DNA from: Bosea sp. OAE506 | GTDB taxonomy: Bacteria > Pseudomonadota > Alphaproteobacteria > Rhizobiales > Beijerinckiaceae | Assembly: GCF_040546595.1 (NCBI RefSeq) | Contig: NZ_JBEPOB010000001.1 | Location: 2,853,001-2,917,000, forward strand | DNA: 64,000 bases | Direction of reading: 5' to 3' | Shown here: piece after piece, positions 33,343-42,450 of the stretch | How the letters are laid out: every line of letters starts with the position of its first letter | Numbering within the stretch: position 1 is the stretch's first letter | The notes under the pieces: model-generated | Databases searched by the model: none | Seen by the model: only the letters and a program-made list of their open reading frames with translations | What the model was told of the DNA's origin: nothing | Made by a program: the position numbers and the translations under genes

Positions 33343-33655
33343 GGCGGAATTTCTCCTGTGGCGAAGCGGTGGCGCAACCTTGGCGATTGTGCGGATCGCG
33401 CTTTGCCGGCCGGTGAGCGGATCATGACGAAACGGACAGGTACGGCCTTGCGGCCCACAGGCCTTGCCGAGGCAGCGCTTTCAGCTGCCCTCCCGATTGC
33501 CTGCCGCGGCGCGCTCGTATAGGCGGGGCATTCCCGGTGCTGTCCTTCCCCGGATACGGATAGCGCCGCGCCGGTCCAGCCCTGGTCCAGCTCTCCCCCG
33601 TATCCGGCCTTGTCTTACGGGGTTCGTATCCCCGAGTGAGCAGGAGCGACGATCG
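33343..33655. other. Intergenic leader region of thrS
   Basis: 313 bases between the leftward Cys-rich gene and thrS. The frame used by thrS is open back to 33464, but the extra residues are unlike ThrRS. No regulatory stem-loop of the T-box type was seen. It presumably contains the thrS promoter. Confidence 0.5.
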
Positions 33656-35665
33656 ATGACGATCTCCCTGACCTTTCCCGATGGCGCGAAGCGCGAATTT
33701 CCCTCCGGCATCACCGGAAAGGAGATTGCCGGCGGCATCTCTCCCTCTCTCCTCAAGCGCACCGTGGCCATGGCCATCGACGGCGTCGTCGTCGATCTCG
33801 CCGATCCGATCGGCAAGGACTCGAAGATCGAGTTCCTGACGCGCGAGGACCCACGTGCGCTCGAACTGATCCGGCACGACTGCGCCCATGTGCTCGCCGA
33901 AGCCGTGCAGGCGCTCTGGCCCGGCACGCAGGTGACGATCGGCCCGGTGATCGAGGGCGGCTTCTTCTACGACTTCGCCCGCAACGAGCCCTTCACGCCC
34001 GACGACCTGCCGGTCATCGAGAAGAAGATGCGCGAGATCATCGCCAGGGACGCGCCCTTCACCAAGGACGAGTGGAGCCGCGACAAGGCCAAGGCGTTCT
34101 TCGCGGCGAAGGGCGAGGCCTACAAGGTCGAGCTCGTCGATGCGATCCCCGAAGACCAGACGCTGAAGATGTATGCGCAGGGCGAGTGGATCGACCTCTG
34201 CCGCGGCCCGCACATGACCTCGGTCGGCAAGGTCGGCACCGCCTTCAAGCTGATGAAGGTGGCCGGCGCCTATTGGCGCGGCGACAGCAACAACGCCATG
34301 CTGACCCGCATCTACGGCACGGCCTTCGCCAAGCAGGAACAACTCGACGCCCATCTGCACCAGATCGAGGAGGCGGAGAAGCGCGACCACCGCAAGCTCG
34401 GCCGCGAGATGAATCTGTTCCACTTCCAGGAGGAGGGGCCGGGCGTCGTCTTCTGGCACTCCAAGGGCTGGCGGCTGTTCCAGGAGATCCTGACCTATAT
34501 GCGTCGCCGGCTCGCCGCCGACTACGAGGAGGTCAACGCGCCGCAGATCCTCGACAAGTCGCTCTGGGAGACGTCGGGCCACTGGGGCTGGTACCAGGAC
34601 AACATGTTCGCGGTGAAGTCGGCCTCGGCCTTCGAGAACCCCAACGATGCGACGAAGGACCAGAAGGTCTTCGCGCTGAAGCCGATGAACTGCCCCGGCC
34701 ATGTGCAGATCTTCAAGCACGGTCTGAAGAGCTACCGCGATCTGCCGATCCGGCTGGCGGAATTCGGCGCCGTGCATCGCTACGAGCCCTCGGGCGCGCT
34801 GCACGGGCTGATGCGCGTGCGCGGCTTCACCCAGGACGACGCGCACATCTTCTGCACCGAGGACCAGCTCGCGGCCGAGTGCCTGAAGATCAACGACCTG
34901 ATCCTGTCGGTCTACGAGGATTTCGGCTTCACCGACGACCTCGTCATCAAGCTCTCGACGCGGCCCGAGAAGCGCGTCGGCTCGGACGCGCTCTGGGACC
35001 ATGCCGAGGATGTGATGAACCGCGTCCTGATCGAGATCGCGGCGCAGTCGGGCGGGCGGATCAAGACCGAGATCAATCCGGGCGAGGGCGCCTTCTACGG
35101 GCCTAAGTTCGAATATGTCCTGCGCGACGCCATCGGCCGCGACTGGCAGTGCGGCACGACGCAGGTCGATTTCAACCTGCCCGAGCGTTTTGGCGCCTTC
35201 TATATCGGCGCCGATGGCGAGAAGAAGCAGCCGGTGATGGTCCACCGCGCGATCTGCGGCTCGCTGGAGCGCTTCACCGGCATCCTGATCGAGAACTTCG
35301 CCGGGCATTTCCCGCTCTGGCTCGCGCCCGAGCAGATCCTGGTCTGCCCGATCACCTCCGAGGCGGATGCCTATGCCGAGGACGTGACGATGGCCTGCCT
35401 CTCGGCTGGCCTGCGGGCCCGCGCCGACCTTCGCAACGAGAAGATCTCCTACAAGGTGCGCGAGCACTCGCTGGCCAAGGTCCCGGTGATCCTGGCCGTC
35501 GGCAAGCGCGAGGCGGAGGAGCGGACGGTGACCGTGCGCCGTCTCGGCAGCCAGGCGCAGACGGTGATGAGCCTCGACGCCATGCTGGAGGCGATGCTCG
35601 ACGAAGCGACGCCGCCGGACCTGAAGCGAGTCAAGGCGGCGCGCGCGGCGAAGGCGGCGGGCTGA
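33656..35665 (+). CDS. thrS: Threonyl-tRNA synthetase
   Basis: 669 residues. Domains in order are the TGS domain (about 1-60, [23 protein letters not shown]), the editing domain ([12 protein letters not shown], with [22 protein letters not shown]), the class II core ([23 protein letters not shown] and [11 protein letters not shown]) and the anticodon-binding domain ([18 protein letters not shown]). All catalytic motifs are present. ATG at 33656 has AGGAG upstream and matches ThrRS start length. It attaches threonine to tRNA-Thr in the cytosol. A tRNA-Thr gene is also in this window, at 49421-49495. Confidence 0.96.
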   Translation: MTISLTFPDGAKREFPSGITGKEIAGGISPSLLKRTVAMAIDGVVVDLADPIGKDSKIEFLTREDPRALELIRHDCAHVLAEAVQALWPGTQVTIGPVIEGGFFYDFARNEPFTPDDLPVIEKKMREIIARDAPFTKDEWSRDKAKAFFAAKGEAYKVELVDAIPEDQTLKMYAQGEWIDLCRGPHMTSVGKVGTAFKLMKVAGAYWRGDSNNAMLTRIYGTAFAKQEQLDAHLHQIEEAEKRDHRKLGREMNLFHFQEEGPGVVFWHSKGWRLFQEILTYMRRRLAADYEEVNAPQILDKSLWETSGHWGWYQDNMFAVKSASAFENPNDATKDQKVFALKPMNCPGHVQIFKHGLKSYRDLPIRLAEFGAVHRYEPSGALHGLMRVRGFTQDDAHIFCTEDQLAAECLKINDLILSVYEDFGFTDDLVIKLSTRPEKRVGSDALWDHAEDVMNRVLIEIAAQSGGRIKTEINPGEGAFYGPKFEYVLRDAIGRDWQCGTTQVDFNLPERFGAFYIGADGEKKQPVMVHRAICGSLERFTGILIENFAGHFPLWLAPEQILVCPITSEADAYAEDVTMACLSAGLRARADLRNEKISYKVREHSLAKVPVILAVGKREAEERTVTVRRLGSQAQTVMSLDAMLEAMLDEATPPDLKRVKAARAAKAAG

Positions 35666-35670
35666 CCTCT

Positions 35671-35777
35671 CGTCATTCTCGGGCGGCGCGTAGCGCCGAC
35701 CCGAGAAGCTCTTGCAGGAGAAGGTCTGGTACGAGACTCTCCTGCACGAGATGCTCGGGGCGAGCCCGAGCATGACG
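35671..35777. repeat. REP-like palindromic repeat element after thrS
   Basis: A compound inverted repeat of about 107 bases. CGTCATTCTCGGG (35671-35683) pairs loosely with CCCGAGCATGACG (35765-35777), enclosing TGCAGGAGA (35713-35721) and TCTCCTGCA (35738-35746). Two smaller stems lie inside: CTCGGG/CCCGAG near 35680-35705 and ATGCTCGGG/CCCGAGCAT at 35751-35773. Such CGTCAT...CCCGAG elements are typical extragenic palindromes of Rhizobiales. Only one copy was noticed here. Confidence 0.7.
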
Positions 35778-35832
35778 CGGATAGGATCCGCCCCCTCGCC
35801 AACGGCCTCTCGCCCATGCCAGATTGTCGGCC

Positions 35833-37122
35833 ATGCTGACGGGGTCCTATCGCAAGCGGCTCGAGGCCGACCTGACACGCTGGGTTGGTGAGGGGCTGCT
35901 GACGGCAGACTCTGCCGGTGCCATCCGCCAGTCCGTCGCCGCCGAGGGCGGGTTTCGCCTGCCGGCCCTGCTCGGCCTGTTCGGCGGGTTGTTGATCGCA
36001 GCCAGCATCGCAGCCTTCGTCGCCGCCAACTGGGAGGCGATGCCGCGTCTTCTGAAGCTCGCGATGATCCTGGCCGGCGTCCTCGGGGCGCTCGGGATCG
36101 CCGCGGGGCTGGAGCGTCGGGGCTCCGCCGCGGGGAGCGATGCGGCTGCGACCTGCGCTGTGCTGATCTTCGGCGCCGGCATCGCGCTGATCGGCCAGAT
36201 GTACCATCTGCCGGCGGATTGGCCGGCCGGCGCGCTGATGGTGGCGCTGGGCGGGCTCGCCGTCGCCTTACTGATGGGCTCAAACGGCGCGCTGGTGGTG
36301 ACTTTTGTCGCGCTCTGCGCCTGGAGCGGTGGGCGCTGGCAGGAGAGCCAGGCCACGCTGCAAGGCACCTTCTTTCTCGTTTATCTGCCGGCGTTGTTGC
36401 TCGCCTGGGGGCGGCAGAACCGCCTCGTCCATCACCTCGCCGTGCTCGCGCTGGCGTTCTGGCTGGTGATGGTGCCGGGCGACTGGTTCGGCCGCGCCTT
36501 CGATTACGGGCTGCTCGCCTATGGTCTGGCGATCTCGGCCGCCTTCGTCGCGCTCGGTGCCATGGCGCTCGACCGCGGCGGACTCGCCCTGCTGGGCTGC
36601 TGCCTGCCCTGGGGGCTGCTCGGCTTCGTGGTGATGCTCGATTTCGAACTGATCCGCATCCTCGACCTGCATGGTTCGCGCGCCGGGCGTGCCTCCTGGG
36701 CGAACTATGCGGCTTATGCCGCGGCGCTCGCTGCGATCGCTGCCTGTGCCGGGCTTGCGCGCGACCGGCGCTTCGCCTGGCCGCTGGCGCTGGCGCTGAT
36801 CTTCGGCCTCGTCGTGCCGCTGGTGTTCTGGAGCGGGCTGGCCGTCGGCCTGCCCGGCAAGGTCGTGGTGGCGAGCCTCGTGCTGGCGTCGGCGGTCGCG
36901 CTCGTCATCGCGGGCGTGTCCGGCGGGGTGCGGCGCCTGACGCTGGCGGGCTCGGGCCTGCTCGGTCTCGCGATCCTGATCCTGCTCTGGCAGACGATCG
37001 GCACGCTGCTCGACCAGTCGCTGTTCTTCCTCGTGGCGGGCGCAGTGCTGCTCGGCCTCGCCAGCGGGGCGCGGCGGCTCTTCGCGCGGTTTTCACGACC
37101 GGCGGGGGAGGCTGCGCCATGA
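35833..37122 (+). CDS. DUF2157 membrane protein
   Basis: 429 residues counted from ATG at 35833. A short soluble segment (LTRWVGEGLLTADSAGAIRQSVA, about 10-35) precedes about a dozen membrane helices. The DUF2157 domain is in the first 150 residues (ASIAAFVAANWEAMPRLLKLAMILAG, LIGQMYHLPADWPAGAL). The gene overlaps the next one by 4 bases (ATGA), and the DUF2157-GDYxxLxY pair is a recurring neighbourhood in bacteria. Function unknown; likely an inner-membrane complex of the two products. A TTG at 35824 is the alternative start. Confidence 0.85.
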   Translation: MLTGSYRKRLEADLTRWVGEGLLTADSAGAIRQSVAAEGGFRLPALLGLFGGLLIAASIAAFVAANWEAMPRLLKLAMILAGVLGALGIAAGLERRGSAAGSDAAATCAVLIFGAGIALIGQMYHLPADWPAGALMVALGGLAVALLMGSNGALVVTFVALCAWSGGRWQESQATLQGTFFLVYLPALLLAWGRQNRLVHHLAVLALAFWLVMVPGDWFGRAFDYGLLAYGLAISAAFVALGAMALDRGGLALLGCCLPWGLLGFVVMLDFELIRILDLHGSRAGRASWANYAAYAAALAAIAACAGLARDRRFAWPLALALIFGLVVPLVFWSGLAVGLPGKVVVASLVLASAVALVIAGVSGGVRRLTLAGSGLLGLAILILLWQTIGTLLDQSLFFLVAGAVLLGLASGARRLFARFSRPAGEAAP

Positions 37123-37751
37123 CCCCGACCGTCGCGAAGCTGGCGAGCGCCGATGCGCTGCTGGCGCGGATCCCGCTGATCGGTCGGATGCTGGCGGCGA
37201 TGCTGCTTCTCTGCGGCGGGCTGCTGGCCCTCGTCGAGAGCCGCGCCTCGATCCTGCGTGGTGGCCAGGAGGTTCGGCTGCGGACGGTCCCGGTCGATCC
37301 GCGCGACCTGTTCCGCGGCGATTATGTCGTGCTCGCCTATCCGATGAGCACCGTCGCGGCCGGCCCCGGCGAGGCGAAGGGGCTGCGGCGCGGCGATCCG
37401 GTTTATGTGACGCTGGTGCGCGACGCCGAGGGCTTTGCCCAGGCGAAGGCGATTGCCGCGACGCGTCCAGCCGCCGGCGAGGGCGAGGTGGTGATCGCCG
37501 GGCGGGTCCTCTCCACCGGCGCCTGCGCGCCCAACGAAGCCGGGCAGGCCGACTGTGCCACTGGCGCGGGACGCCTGCGCGTCGCCTATGGGCTCGAGAG
37601 CTATTTCGTGCCGCAGGGCCAGGGTCGCCGCATCGAGACCACATCGCGGGCCCGGATCGAGGTCGTCGCCGCGGTGGCGCCGGATGGGACGGCCGCGATC
37701 AAGCGCCTGCTGATCGACGGCAAGCTGGTCTATGCCGAGCCGCCCTACTGA
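37119..37751 (+). CDS. GDYxxLxY-motif membrane-anchored protein
   Basis: 210 residues. One N-terminal membrane segment (about 18-40, RMLAAMLLLCGGLLALVE) is followed by RTVPVDPRDLFRGDYVVLAYPM, exactly the GDYxxLxY motif that names the family. The rest looks periplasmic beta-rich, with TGACAPNEAGQADCATG holding two Cys. ATG at 37119 overlaps the DUF2157 stop, so the two are coupled. Function unknown. Confidence 0.88.
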   Translation: MTPTVAKLASADALLARIPLIGRMLAAMLLLCGGLLALVESRASILRGGQEVRLRTVPVDPRDLFRGDYVVLAYPMSTVAAGPGEAKGLRRGDPVYVTLVRDAEGFAQAKAIAATRPAAGEGEVVIAGRVLSTGACAPNEAGQADCATGAGRLRVAYGLESYFVPQGQGRRIETTSRARIEVVAAVAPDGTAAIKRLLIDGKLVYAEPPY

Positions 37752-37867
37752 GCCGTTTTCGGCCGCTGCTCGTACACCTGCCGGTCACGCCCCGACACGC
37801 GCTTGTGAAGCGATGTTTAGTGACCCTTAACCCTGTCCGTTTTATGAACGCCACATGAACGAAGTCC

Positions 37868-39148
37868 GTGCGCTTGTTCATGTCGGGGGAACCCGATGCG
37901 CCGGCCTCGCGTTCGCCCCGTTCCATCCGCCGGATCATCGTGGTGCAGCAGCTGTCCGCCATGTCGCGATTCCTGCTCTTGGGCCAAGGCCCGGGCGGAG
38001 TCGGCGCGGGCGAGGGCCGCGACGCCCGGATCGACGTGATCCGCGGCCTCGCCCTGCTGATTATCTTCATCAACCACATGCCGGGAAACGCGGTCGCCGC
38101 GTGGATGCCGCATAATTTCGGCTTCTCCGACGGGGCGGATGCTTTCGTGCTGCTGGCGGGCGTCTCGGCCACGCTGGCCTATGGCAGCCTGATCGAGCGG
38201 CAGGGGCTGACAGTCGGCGCGCTCAAGATCGGCGGGCGGCTGTGGACGCTCTACATCGCGCATCTCGCGACCTTCATCGTCGTCTGCGGCGTGGTGGCGG
38301 CGGCAGTGACGCGGACGCAGAACCCGCTCTATATCGAGGCGATCAACATCCAGCCCTTCTTCAGCGACACGCTGGCGGCGCTGATCGACGTGCTGACGCT
38401 GCGCTACCAGCCTTCCTATCTCGACATCCTGCCGCTCTACATCGTGCTGCTCGGCCTGTTCCCGCTGCTTTACCTCGCGGTTCGGCTGAGCCCGGCCGGG
38501 GCGGTTCTGGTCTCGCTTTGCATCTGGCAGGGCGCGCTGTGGTTCGAGCTGAACTTCCCGAACGTCCATGCCGCCGGCTGGTTCTTCAACCCCTTCGCCT
38601 GGCAGGTCGTGTTCACGCTCGGCATCGTCATCGGCCGCGCCATGCAAGGCGGGCTCGAGCTGCCGCGGCTGCGCTGGCTTGACGCGCTGGCGCTCGCCTA
38701 TGTGCTGTTTGCGCTTTTCGCCAAGACGGCGGCCGGCAATCCGACCGGGATCGCGGCCCTGAACGACTGGTTCGACTCGGTCCAGCTCGGCTCCGACAAG
38801 ACCAATCTCGCCGTTAGCCGCGTGCTCCACGTGCTGGCGCTGGCCTGGCTGGCGATGCGCTTCCTGCCCGCCGGCGCCGGGCTGCTTCGCTTCGCGGCGG
38901 GTCGCGTGCTGGCGATCGTCGGGCGGCATTCGCTCGATGTCTTCTGCGCCGGGACGGTGTTGTCGATCGCCGGTCAAATCGTGATGGCCGAGACCGGCTT
39001 CGCTCTGGGCCCGCAATTGCTCGTTTGCCTCATCGGGGTTACGATCCTGGTGGGGTTGGGGATGTTCCTGACGTGGTATCAGTCGCTCACGCTTGCTGCC
39101 GGCCGTTCCGCCGCGCCGTCGCGACGGGCTTCGCCGCAGTCGCACTGA
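37868..39148 (+). CDS. OpgC-family integral membrane protein
   Basis: 426 residues with about ten membrane helices. OpgC features are the opening RIDVIRGLALLIIFINHMPGN, GFSDGADAFVLLAGVSATLAYG and FFNPFAWQVVFTLGIVIGRAM. OpgC-type proteins put succinyl or other acyl groups on osmoregulated periplasmic glucans. The first 45 residues (MRLFMSGEPDAPASRS) are unlike the family; ATG at 37961 is a possible later start. The 3' end overlaps the SGNH-fold gene by 76 bases, so the two are probably coupled and may act on the same glycan. Confidence 0.87.
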   Translation: MRLFMSGEPDAPASRSPRSIRRIIVVQQLSAMSRFLLLGQGPGGVGAGEGRDARIDVIRGLALLIIFINHMPGNAVAAWMPHNFGFSDGADAFVLLAGVSATLAYGSLIERQGLTVGALKIGGRLWTLYIAHLATFIVVCGVVAAAVTRTQNPLYIEAINIQPFFSDTLAALIDVLTLRYQPSYLDILPLYIVLLGLFPLLYLAVRLSPAGAVLVSLCIWQGALWFELNFPNVHAAGWFFNPFAWQVVFTLGIVIGRAMQGGLELPRLRWLDALALAYVLFALFAKTAAGNPTGIAALNDWFDSVQLGSDKTNLAVSRVLHVLALAWLAMRFLPAGAGLLRFAAGRVLAIVGRHSLDVFCAGTVLSIAGQIVMAETGFALGPQLLVCLIGVTILVGLGMFLTWYQSLTLAAGRSAAPSRRASPQSH

Positions 39149-39897
39149 ACGCCGCTGCGGCGTTCGCGCCCGCTTCTGCCGGCCCAGTCGCGCCACCACC
39201 CCCGGCGGACCAGCGCTGCCGTGACGGTGGCGCCGCAAACGCGTTCCGTCCGGCCCTGCCCAAGGCCATCCAGGCACTGCGCGAAACCGGCAAGCTGACC
39301 ATCGTCGCGATCGGCTCCTCCACCACTGCCGGGGCGGGGGCAAGCAGTGCCGACAAGAGCTACCCGACCGTGCTGGAGGAAGAGCTGCGCCGCCGCCTGC
39401 CGCAGGCGGAGATTCGTGTGGTCAATCGCGGCGTCGGCGGGCAATCCGCCTATGAGATGCTGATGCGGATGGAGGCCGACGTCATCGAGCAGGCGCCGGG
39501 CCTCGTCATCTGGCAGACCGTCGCCAACGACGTGGTGAACCATATCGGCGAGGAGAAGCTCGCCAAAATCCTGAAGAAGGGCATCCGAAAGGTCCAGTCG
39601 GCGGGCATCGACCTCGTCATGATGGATCTGCCCTGGATGCCGCGCGAGGGGCGCTATCCCCATTACGACGACTACCGCGCCGTGCTGAAGCGCACCTCCG
39701 AGGAGTTCGGCGTCGCCGTCTTCCCGCGCTACGGCGTGATGCGGGAGTGGGCGAGCTCGCGTCGCTTCACCCAGCAGGAGCTGATCGGCATGAACGGCAC
39801 GGAGCTGGTCGAGGCCGGCTATCGCTGCCTCGCCATCCGCATCGCCGATGGTGTCGCGGCCGCTGTGGCAGGCGCAGTCCCCAAGGCGACGAACTGA
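39073..39897 (+). CDS. SGNH/GDSL-fold protein lacking the usual catalytic Asp-His pair
   Basis: 274 residues from GTG at 39073. A signal peptide is present (FRRAVATGFAAVALNAAAAFAPASA). SGNH block I is IVAIGSSTTAGAGASS, block II is NRGVGGQSAYEM and block III is WQTVANDVVNH. The last block normally reads DxxH before GY; here it reads NGTELVEAGYRCLA, so the Asp and His appear to be Asn and Glu. It may be inactive as an esterase or use another base. The start overlaps OpgC; earlier ATG codons lie in a stretch that is only sensible in the OpgC frame. A periplasmic partner of OpgC is a reasonable guess. Confidence 0.75.
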   Translation: MVSVAHACCRPFRRAVATGFAAVALNAAAAFAPASAGPVAPPPPADQRCRDGGAANAFRPALPKAIQALRETGKLTIVAIGSSTTAGAGASSADKSYPTVLEEELRRRLPQAEIRVVNRGVGGQSAYEMLMRMEADVIEQAPGLVIWQTVANDVVNHIGEEKLAKILKKGIRKVQSAGIDLVMMDLPWMPREGRYPHYDDYRAVLKRTSEEFGVAVFPRYGVMREWASSRRFTQQELIGMNGTELVEAGYRCLAIRIADGVAAAVAGAVPKATN

Positions 39898-39922
39898 CGC
39901 CGACCCACCAAGGCCCCAGGGC

Positions 39923-40897
39923 TCAGCGCGCCAGCACCTCGATGTCGCGGTCGAGGCCGGATTCCACCTTAAAGTCCCGCGAGAAGACCTGGCCTTCCTG
40001 ACGCGCGATCAGAACGTAATCGCCCTCAGCCAGGATGACCTGCGGAAAGGCGCCGATCGCCTCGCGGATGACGTCGCCGCCTGGCGTCAGCACGCTGAAG
40101 GCGGTGCCGGCGAAGGCCTCGCCACCGGCCGCCGCGACGAGCTTCAGCGTCACCCGGGCGGCACGGTGATGCAGCGTGGCATCGGTGACCCTGCCGGATT
40201 CGACCTTCACATCGGCGCGCTGGATCGCGTTGGAATCGCCATAGGTCGAGACGATGTGATAGGTGCCCTCGGGCAGCCGGACGAGCTCGCCGCCGCGGGC
40301 ATTAGTGACGAGGCGGCCTTCCGAATTGCCCTGCAGCGGCACGAAGATCTGGAAGCCGAGCTGGGCGGGGGCGATCGGTGCATCGCCGATCGAGCCGCCG
40401 AGCGAAAGGCCGCCGGCGCTGATGGCGACCTGCTCGCGCAGCCCCTGCGGACCCAGGGTGACGCGCTTGGTGCCGCTGGCGAAGCCATAGGCGGCGTGCA
40501 GCAGATAGGTGCCGGGCTCCAGCGAGAACAGCGGCTCGGCATCGGCCGAGCGGCCGACGATGCGCGGCGGCGAGCCGTCCGCGGTCTCGGACAGGATGCG
40601 CCAGACCAGGCCGGAGCGGATCGGCTTGCGGTCGCCGGCGGCGAACTGGGCCGAGAGCCGCAGCGGCGCCTGCTGGGTGGCAGGCGGCGGGCCGGGCTGG
40701 ACCGGTGTCGCACCCACGGCTCCGCCGATGGTCGGCGGCTGGACCGGGGCGGGGGCGGGAACCGGCAGCGGCAGGGTGGGGGGAACGGGCGCGGGAACCT
40801 GCGCCCAGGCCGGGCCGGCATGAAGGCCGAGCAGGAGCGCTGCGGCGCAGAGGCCCGTCCGGCGCTTTGCTGTCTCGAACCGTTCGCATTCAAACAT
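39923..40897 (-). CDS. Secreted protein with three Ig-like or carboxypeptidase-regulatory modules
   Basis: 324 residues from ATG at 40897. The signal peptide ends near 32 (GLCAAALLLGLHAGPAWAQ), then comes a Pro-rich linker (VPAPVPPTLPLPVPAPAPVQPP). After that the sequence repeats a unit of about 80 residues three times, each with an E-G-T-Y core: EPGTYLLHAAYG, PEGTYHIVSTYG and AEGDYVLIARQEG. These resemble carboxypeptidase-regulatory-like beta-sandwich domains. Periplasmic location is likely and function unknown. An ATG at 40927 is the alternative start. Confidence 0.72.
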   Translation of the reverse strand: MFECERFETAKRRTGLCAAALLLGLHAGPAWAQVPAPVPPTLPLPVPAPAPVQPPTIGGAVGATPVQPGPPPATQQAPLRLSAQFAAGDRKPIRSGLVWRILSETADGSPPRIVGRSADAEPLFSLEPGTYLLHAAYGFASGTKRVTLGPQGLREQVAISAGGLSLGGSIGDAPIAPAQLGFQIFVPLQGNSEGRLVTNARGGELVRLPEGTYHIVSTYGDSNAIQRADVKVESGRVTDATLHHRAARVTLKLVAAAGGEAFAGTAFSVLTPGGDVIREAIGAFPQVILAEGDYVLIARQEGQVFSRDFKVESGLDRDIEVLAR

Positions 40898-41001
40898 GAT
40901 CACAGCCCCCGGCCCCCTTGCGCTCATGTCTCAGCAGGCTCGCTTGTCCTGATCATGGCGAGACACTAGGTCTGTTCGGGTTCCTCGCATCCGGATGCTT
41001 C

Positions 41002-41571
41002 ATGACCGATACGCTCTCCCTGCTCAAGCTGCGGCGGTCGGTGCCGCCGCAGCTCCTGACCGCGCCCGGCCCCGACGGCGCCCAGCTCGACGAATTGCTG
41101 ACCATCGCCTCGCGCGTGCCGGACCACGGCAAACTGGTGCCCTGGCGCTTCATCGTCTTCTCCGGCGCCGCCCGGGAGACGGCGGCCGATGTGGTGGCGC
41201 AGGCCTTCCGCAACCGCAATCCCGAGGCTGCCGAGGATCAGGTCGCCTTCGAGCGCAAGCGCCTGCTGCACGCGCCCGTCATCGTGGCGGTGGTGTCCCG
41301 CGCCGCACCGCATGTGAAGATCCCGCAATGGGAGCAGGAGCTGACGGCGGGCGCGGTCTGCATGACGATGCTGGTCGCAGCTCAGGCGATGGGTTTCGCC
41401 GGCTGCTGGCTGACCAACTGGTTCTCCTTCGACCGCAGCGTGCTCACCGCCTTCGGCCTCGCAGCCGAGGAGCGCATCGCCGGCTTCATCCATCTCGGCA
41501 CGGCCGGCTCCGTGCCGGCCGACCGCGAGCGGCCCGTCCTGGCCGATATCGTCAGCCATTACGGAGCCTGA
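41002..41571 (+). CDS. Nitroreductase-family flavoprotein
   Basis: 189 residues with the nitroreductase fold. The FMN-contacting start is LKLRRSVPPQLLTAPGPD, then TIASRVPDHGKLVPWRFIVFSG and the conserved AAQAMGFAGCWLTNWF. The enzyme uses NAD(P)H and FMN to reduce quinones or nitro compounds; the true substrate is unknown. ATG at 41002 matches the family start. The flavin reductase gene begins 4 bases after its stop, so they form an operon. Confidence 0.88.
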   Translation: MTDTLSLLKLRRSVPPQLLTAPGPDGAQLDELLTIASRVPDHGKLVPWRFIVFSGAARETAADVVAQAFRNRNPEAAEDQVAFERKRLLHAPVIVAVVSRAAPHVKIPQWEQELTAGAVCMTMLVAAQAMGFAGCWLTNWFSFDRSVLTAFGLAAEERIAGFIHLGTAGSVPADRERPVLADIVSHYGA

Positions 41572-41575
41572 CCTC

Positions 41576-42181
41576 ATGATCTATTCGCCCGCCGCGCAGG
41601 ATCACGGCCTGCCGCACGACCCGTTCAAGGCGATCGTGACGCCACGCCCGATCGGCTGGATCACGGCGTTGAGCGCGAAGGGCGAGGTCAATCTCTCGCC
41701 CTACAGCTATTTCAACGCCGTCTCGACGCGGCCGCACATCGTGATGTTCTCCTCGGAGGGCAAGAAGGACGCGATCGCCTTCATCGAGGAGACGGCTGAA
41801 TTCACCTGCTCGATGGTGACGAAGTCGCTGGTTGGCGCGATGAACCTGACCTCGGCGCCGCTGCCGCGCGGCACCAGCGAATACGGGCATGCCGGGCTGG
41901 AGATGGCGCCCTCGCACTTCGTCAAGCCGCCGCGCGTGGCCGGCAGCCCGGCCGCGCTGGAATGCAAGCTGCTCTCGGTGCAGCAACTCGTCGATCTCGA
42001 AGGCCGCAGCGTCGAGCGCTGGATGGTGCTGGGGCAGGTCGTCGGCATCTTCATGGACGATGCCTTCATCTGCGACGGGCGCTTCGACACGGCCGCCGCA
42101 CACCCCGTGGCGCGCTGCGGCTATGCCGACTATGCCGAGGTCGACCACCTGTTCTCGATCCAGCGCCCGCCGGGCGGCTGA
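41576..42181 (+). CDS. Flavin reductase-like FMN-binding protein
   Basis: 201 residues. It has the flavin_reduct (split-barrel) features TPRPIGWITALSAKGEVNLSPYSYFNAVSTRPHIVMFSSEG and MSKSLVGAMNLTSAPLP-like residues (CSMVTKSLVGAMNLTSAPL). Family members bind FMN and either reduce free flavin or are of unknown substrate. It lies 4 bases after the nitroreductase gene; together they suggest a flavin-dependent reductive step. A hairpin follows. Confidence 0.9.
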   Translation: MIYSPAAQDHGLPHDPFKAIVTPRPIGWITALSAKGEVNLSPYSYFNAVSTRPHIVMFSSEGKKDAIAFIEETAEFTCSMVTKSLVGAMNLTSAPLPRGTSEYGHAGLEMAPSHFVKPPRVAGSPAALECKLLSVQQLVDLEGRSVERWMVLGQVVGIFMDDAFICDGRFDTAAAHPVARCGYADYAEVDHLFSIQRPPGG

Positions 42182-42187
42182 AGGCGG

Positions 42188-42212
42188 CGAAGCGGTCGCC
42201 TTGGCCGCTTCG
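42188..42212. terminator. Hairpin between convergent flavin reductase and HMA genes
   Basis: CGAAGCGG (42188-42195) and CCGCTTCG (42205-42212), an 8-base stem with a 9-base loop, in the 43-base gap between convergent genes. No U-run is seen; a probable shared terminator. Confidence 0.5.
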
Positions 42213-42224
42213 GCGGCAACCTCC

Positions 42225-42431
42225 TCAGCCCGCCGGCTTCACCCGGTAGTCGCCGAGCGGGGCCAGCGCCGCGTTGATGGCGGCGGCGTCGAGGGTTGCA
42301 GTCTGCGGCAGGGTCAGCCGCGGCGGCTCAAGCGTCACGGTCGTGCCCGGGGCGAGCTTTTCCGCCGCCGTCTGGACGCGCGACAGGCAGCCGCCGCAAT
42401 GCATGCCCGAAACCTCGAAAACCCGAGTCAT
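42225..42431 (-). CDS. Heavy-metal-associated (HMA) domain protein, CopZ-like
   Basis: 68 residues forming one HMA domain. The metal site is GMHCGGCLSRVQ (Cys-x2-Cys near residues 12-15), and the rest has the beta-alpha-beta pattern (VTLEPPRLTLP; AINAALAPLGDYRVKPAG). Such proteins carry Cu+ or similar to P-type ATPases. It lies at the end of the MaoC/CoA-lyase operon, 19 bases after the lyase stop, an odd place for it. The copper and zinc ATPases of this window are 15 kb away. GGAGG precedes ATG at 42431. Confidence 0.85.
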   Translation of the reverse strand: MTRVFEVSGMHCGGCLSRVQTAAEKLAPGTTVTLEPPRLTLPQTATLDAAAINAALAPLGDYRVKPAG

Positions 42432-42450
42432 TGGAATCGCCTCCAGCGGT

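Noticed and set aside
33422..36283. A 953-residue open frame on the minus strand across thrS
   Set aside because: It is the antisense shadow of a GC-rich gene; composition is Arg/His/Asp-rich low complexity with no domain, while thrS on the other strand has every catalytic motif.
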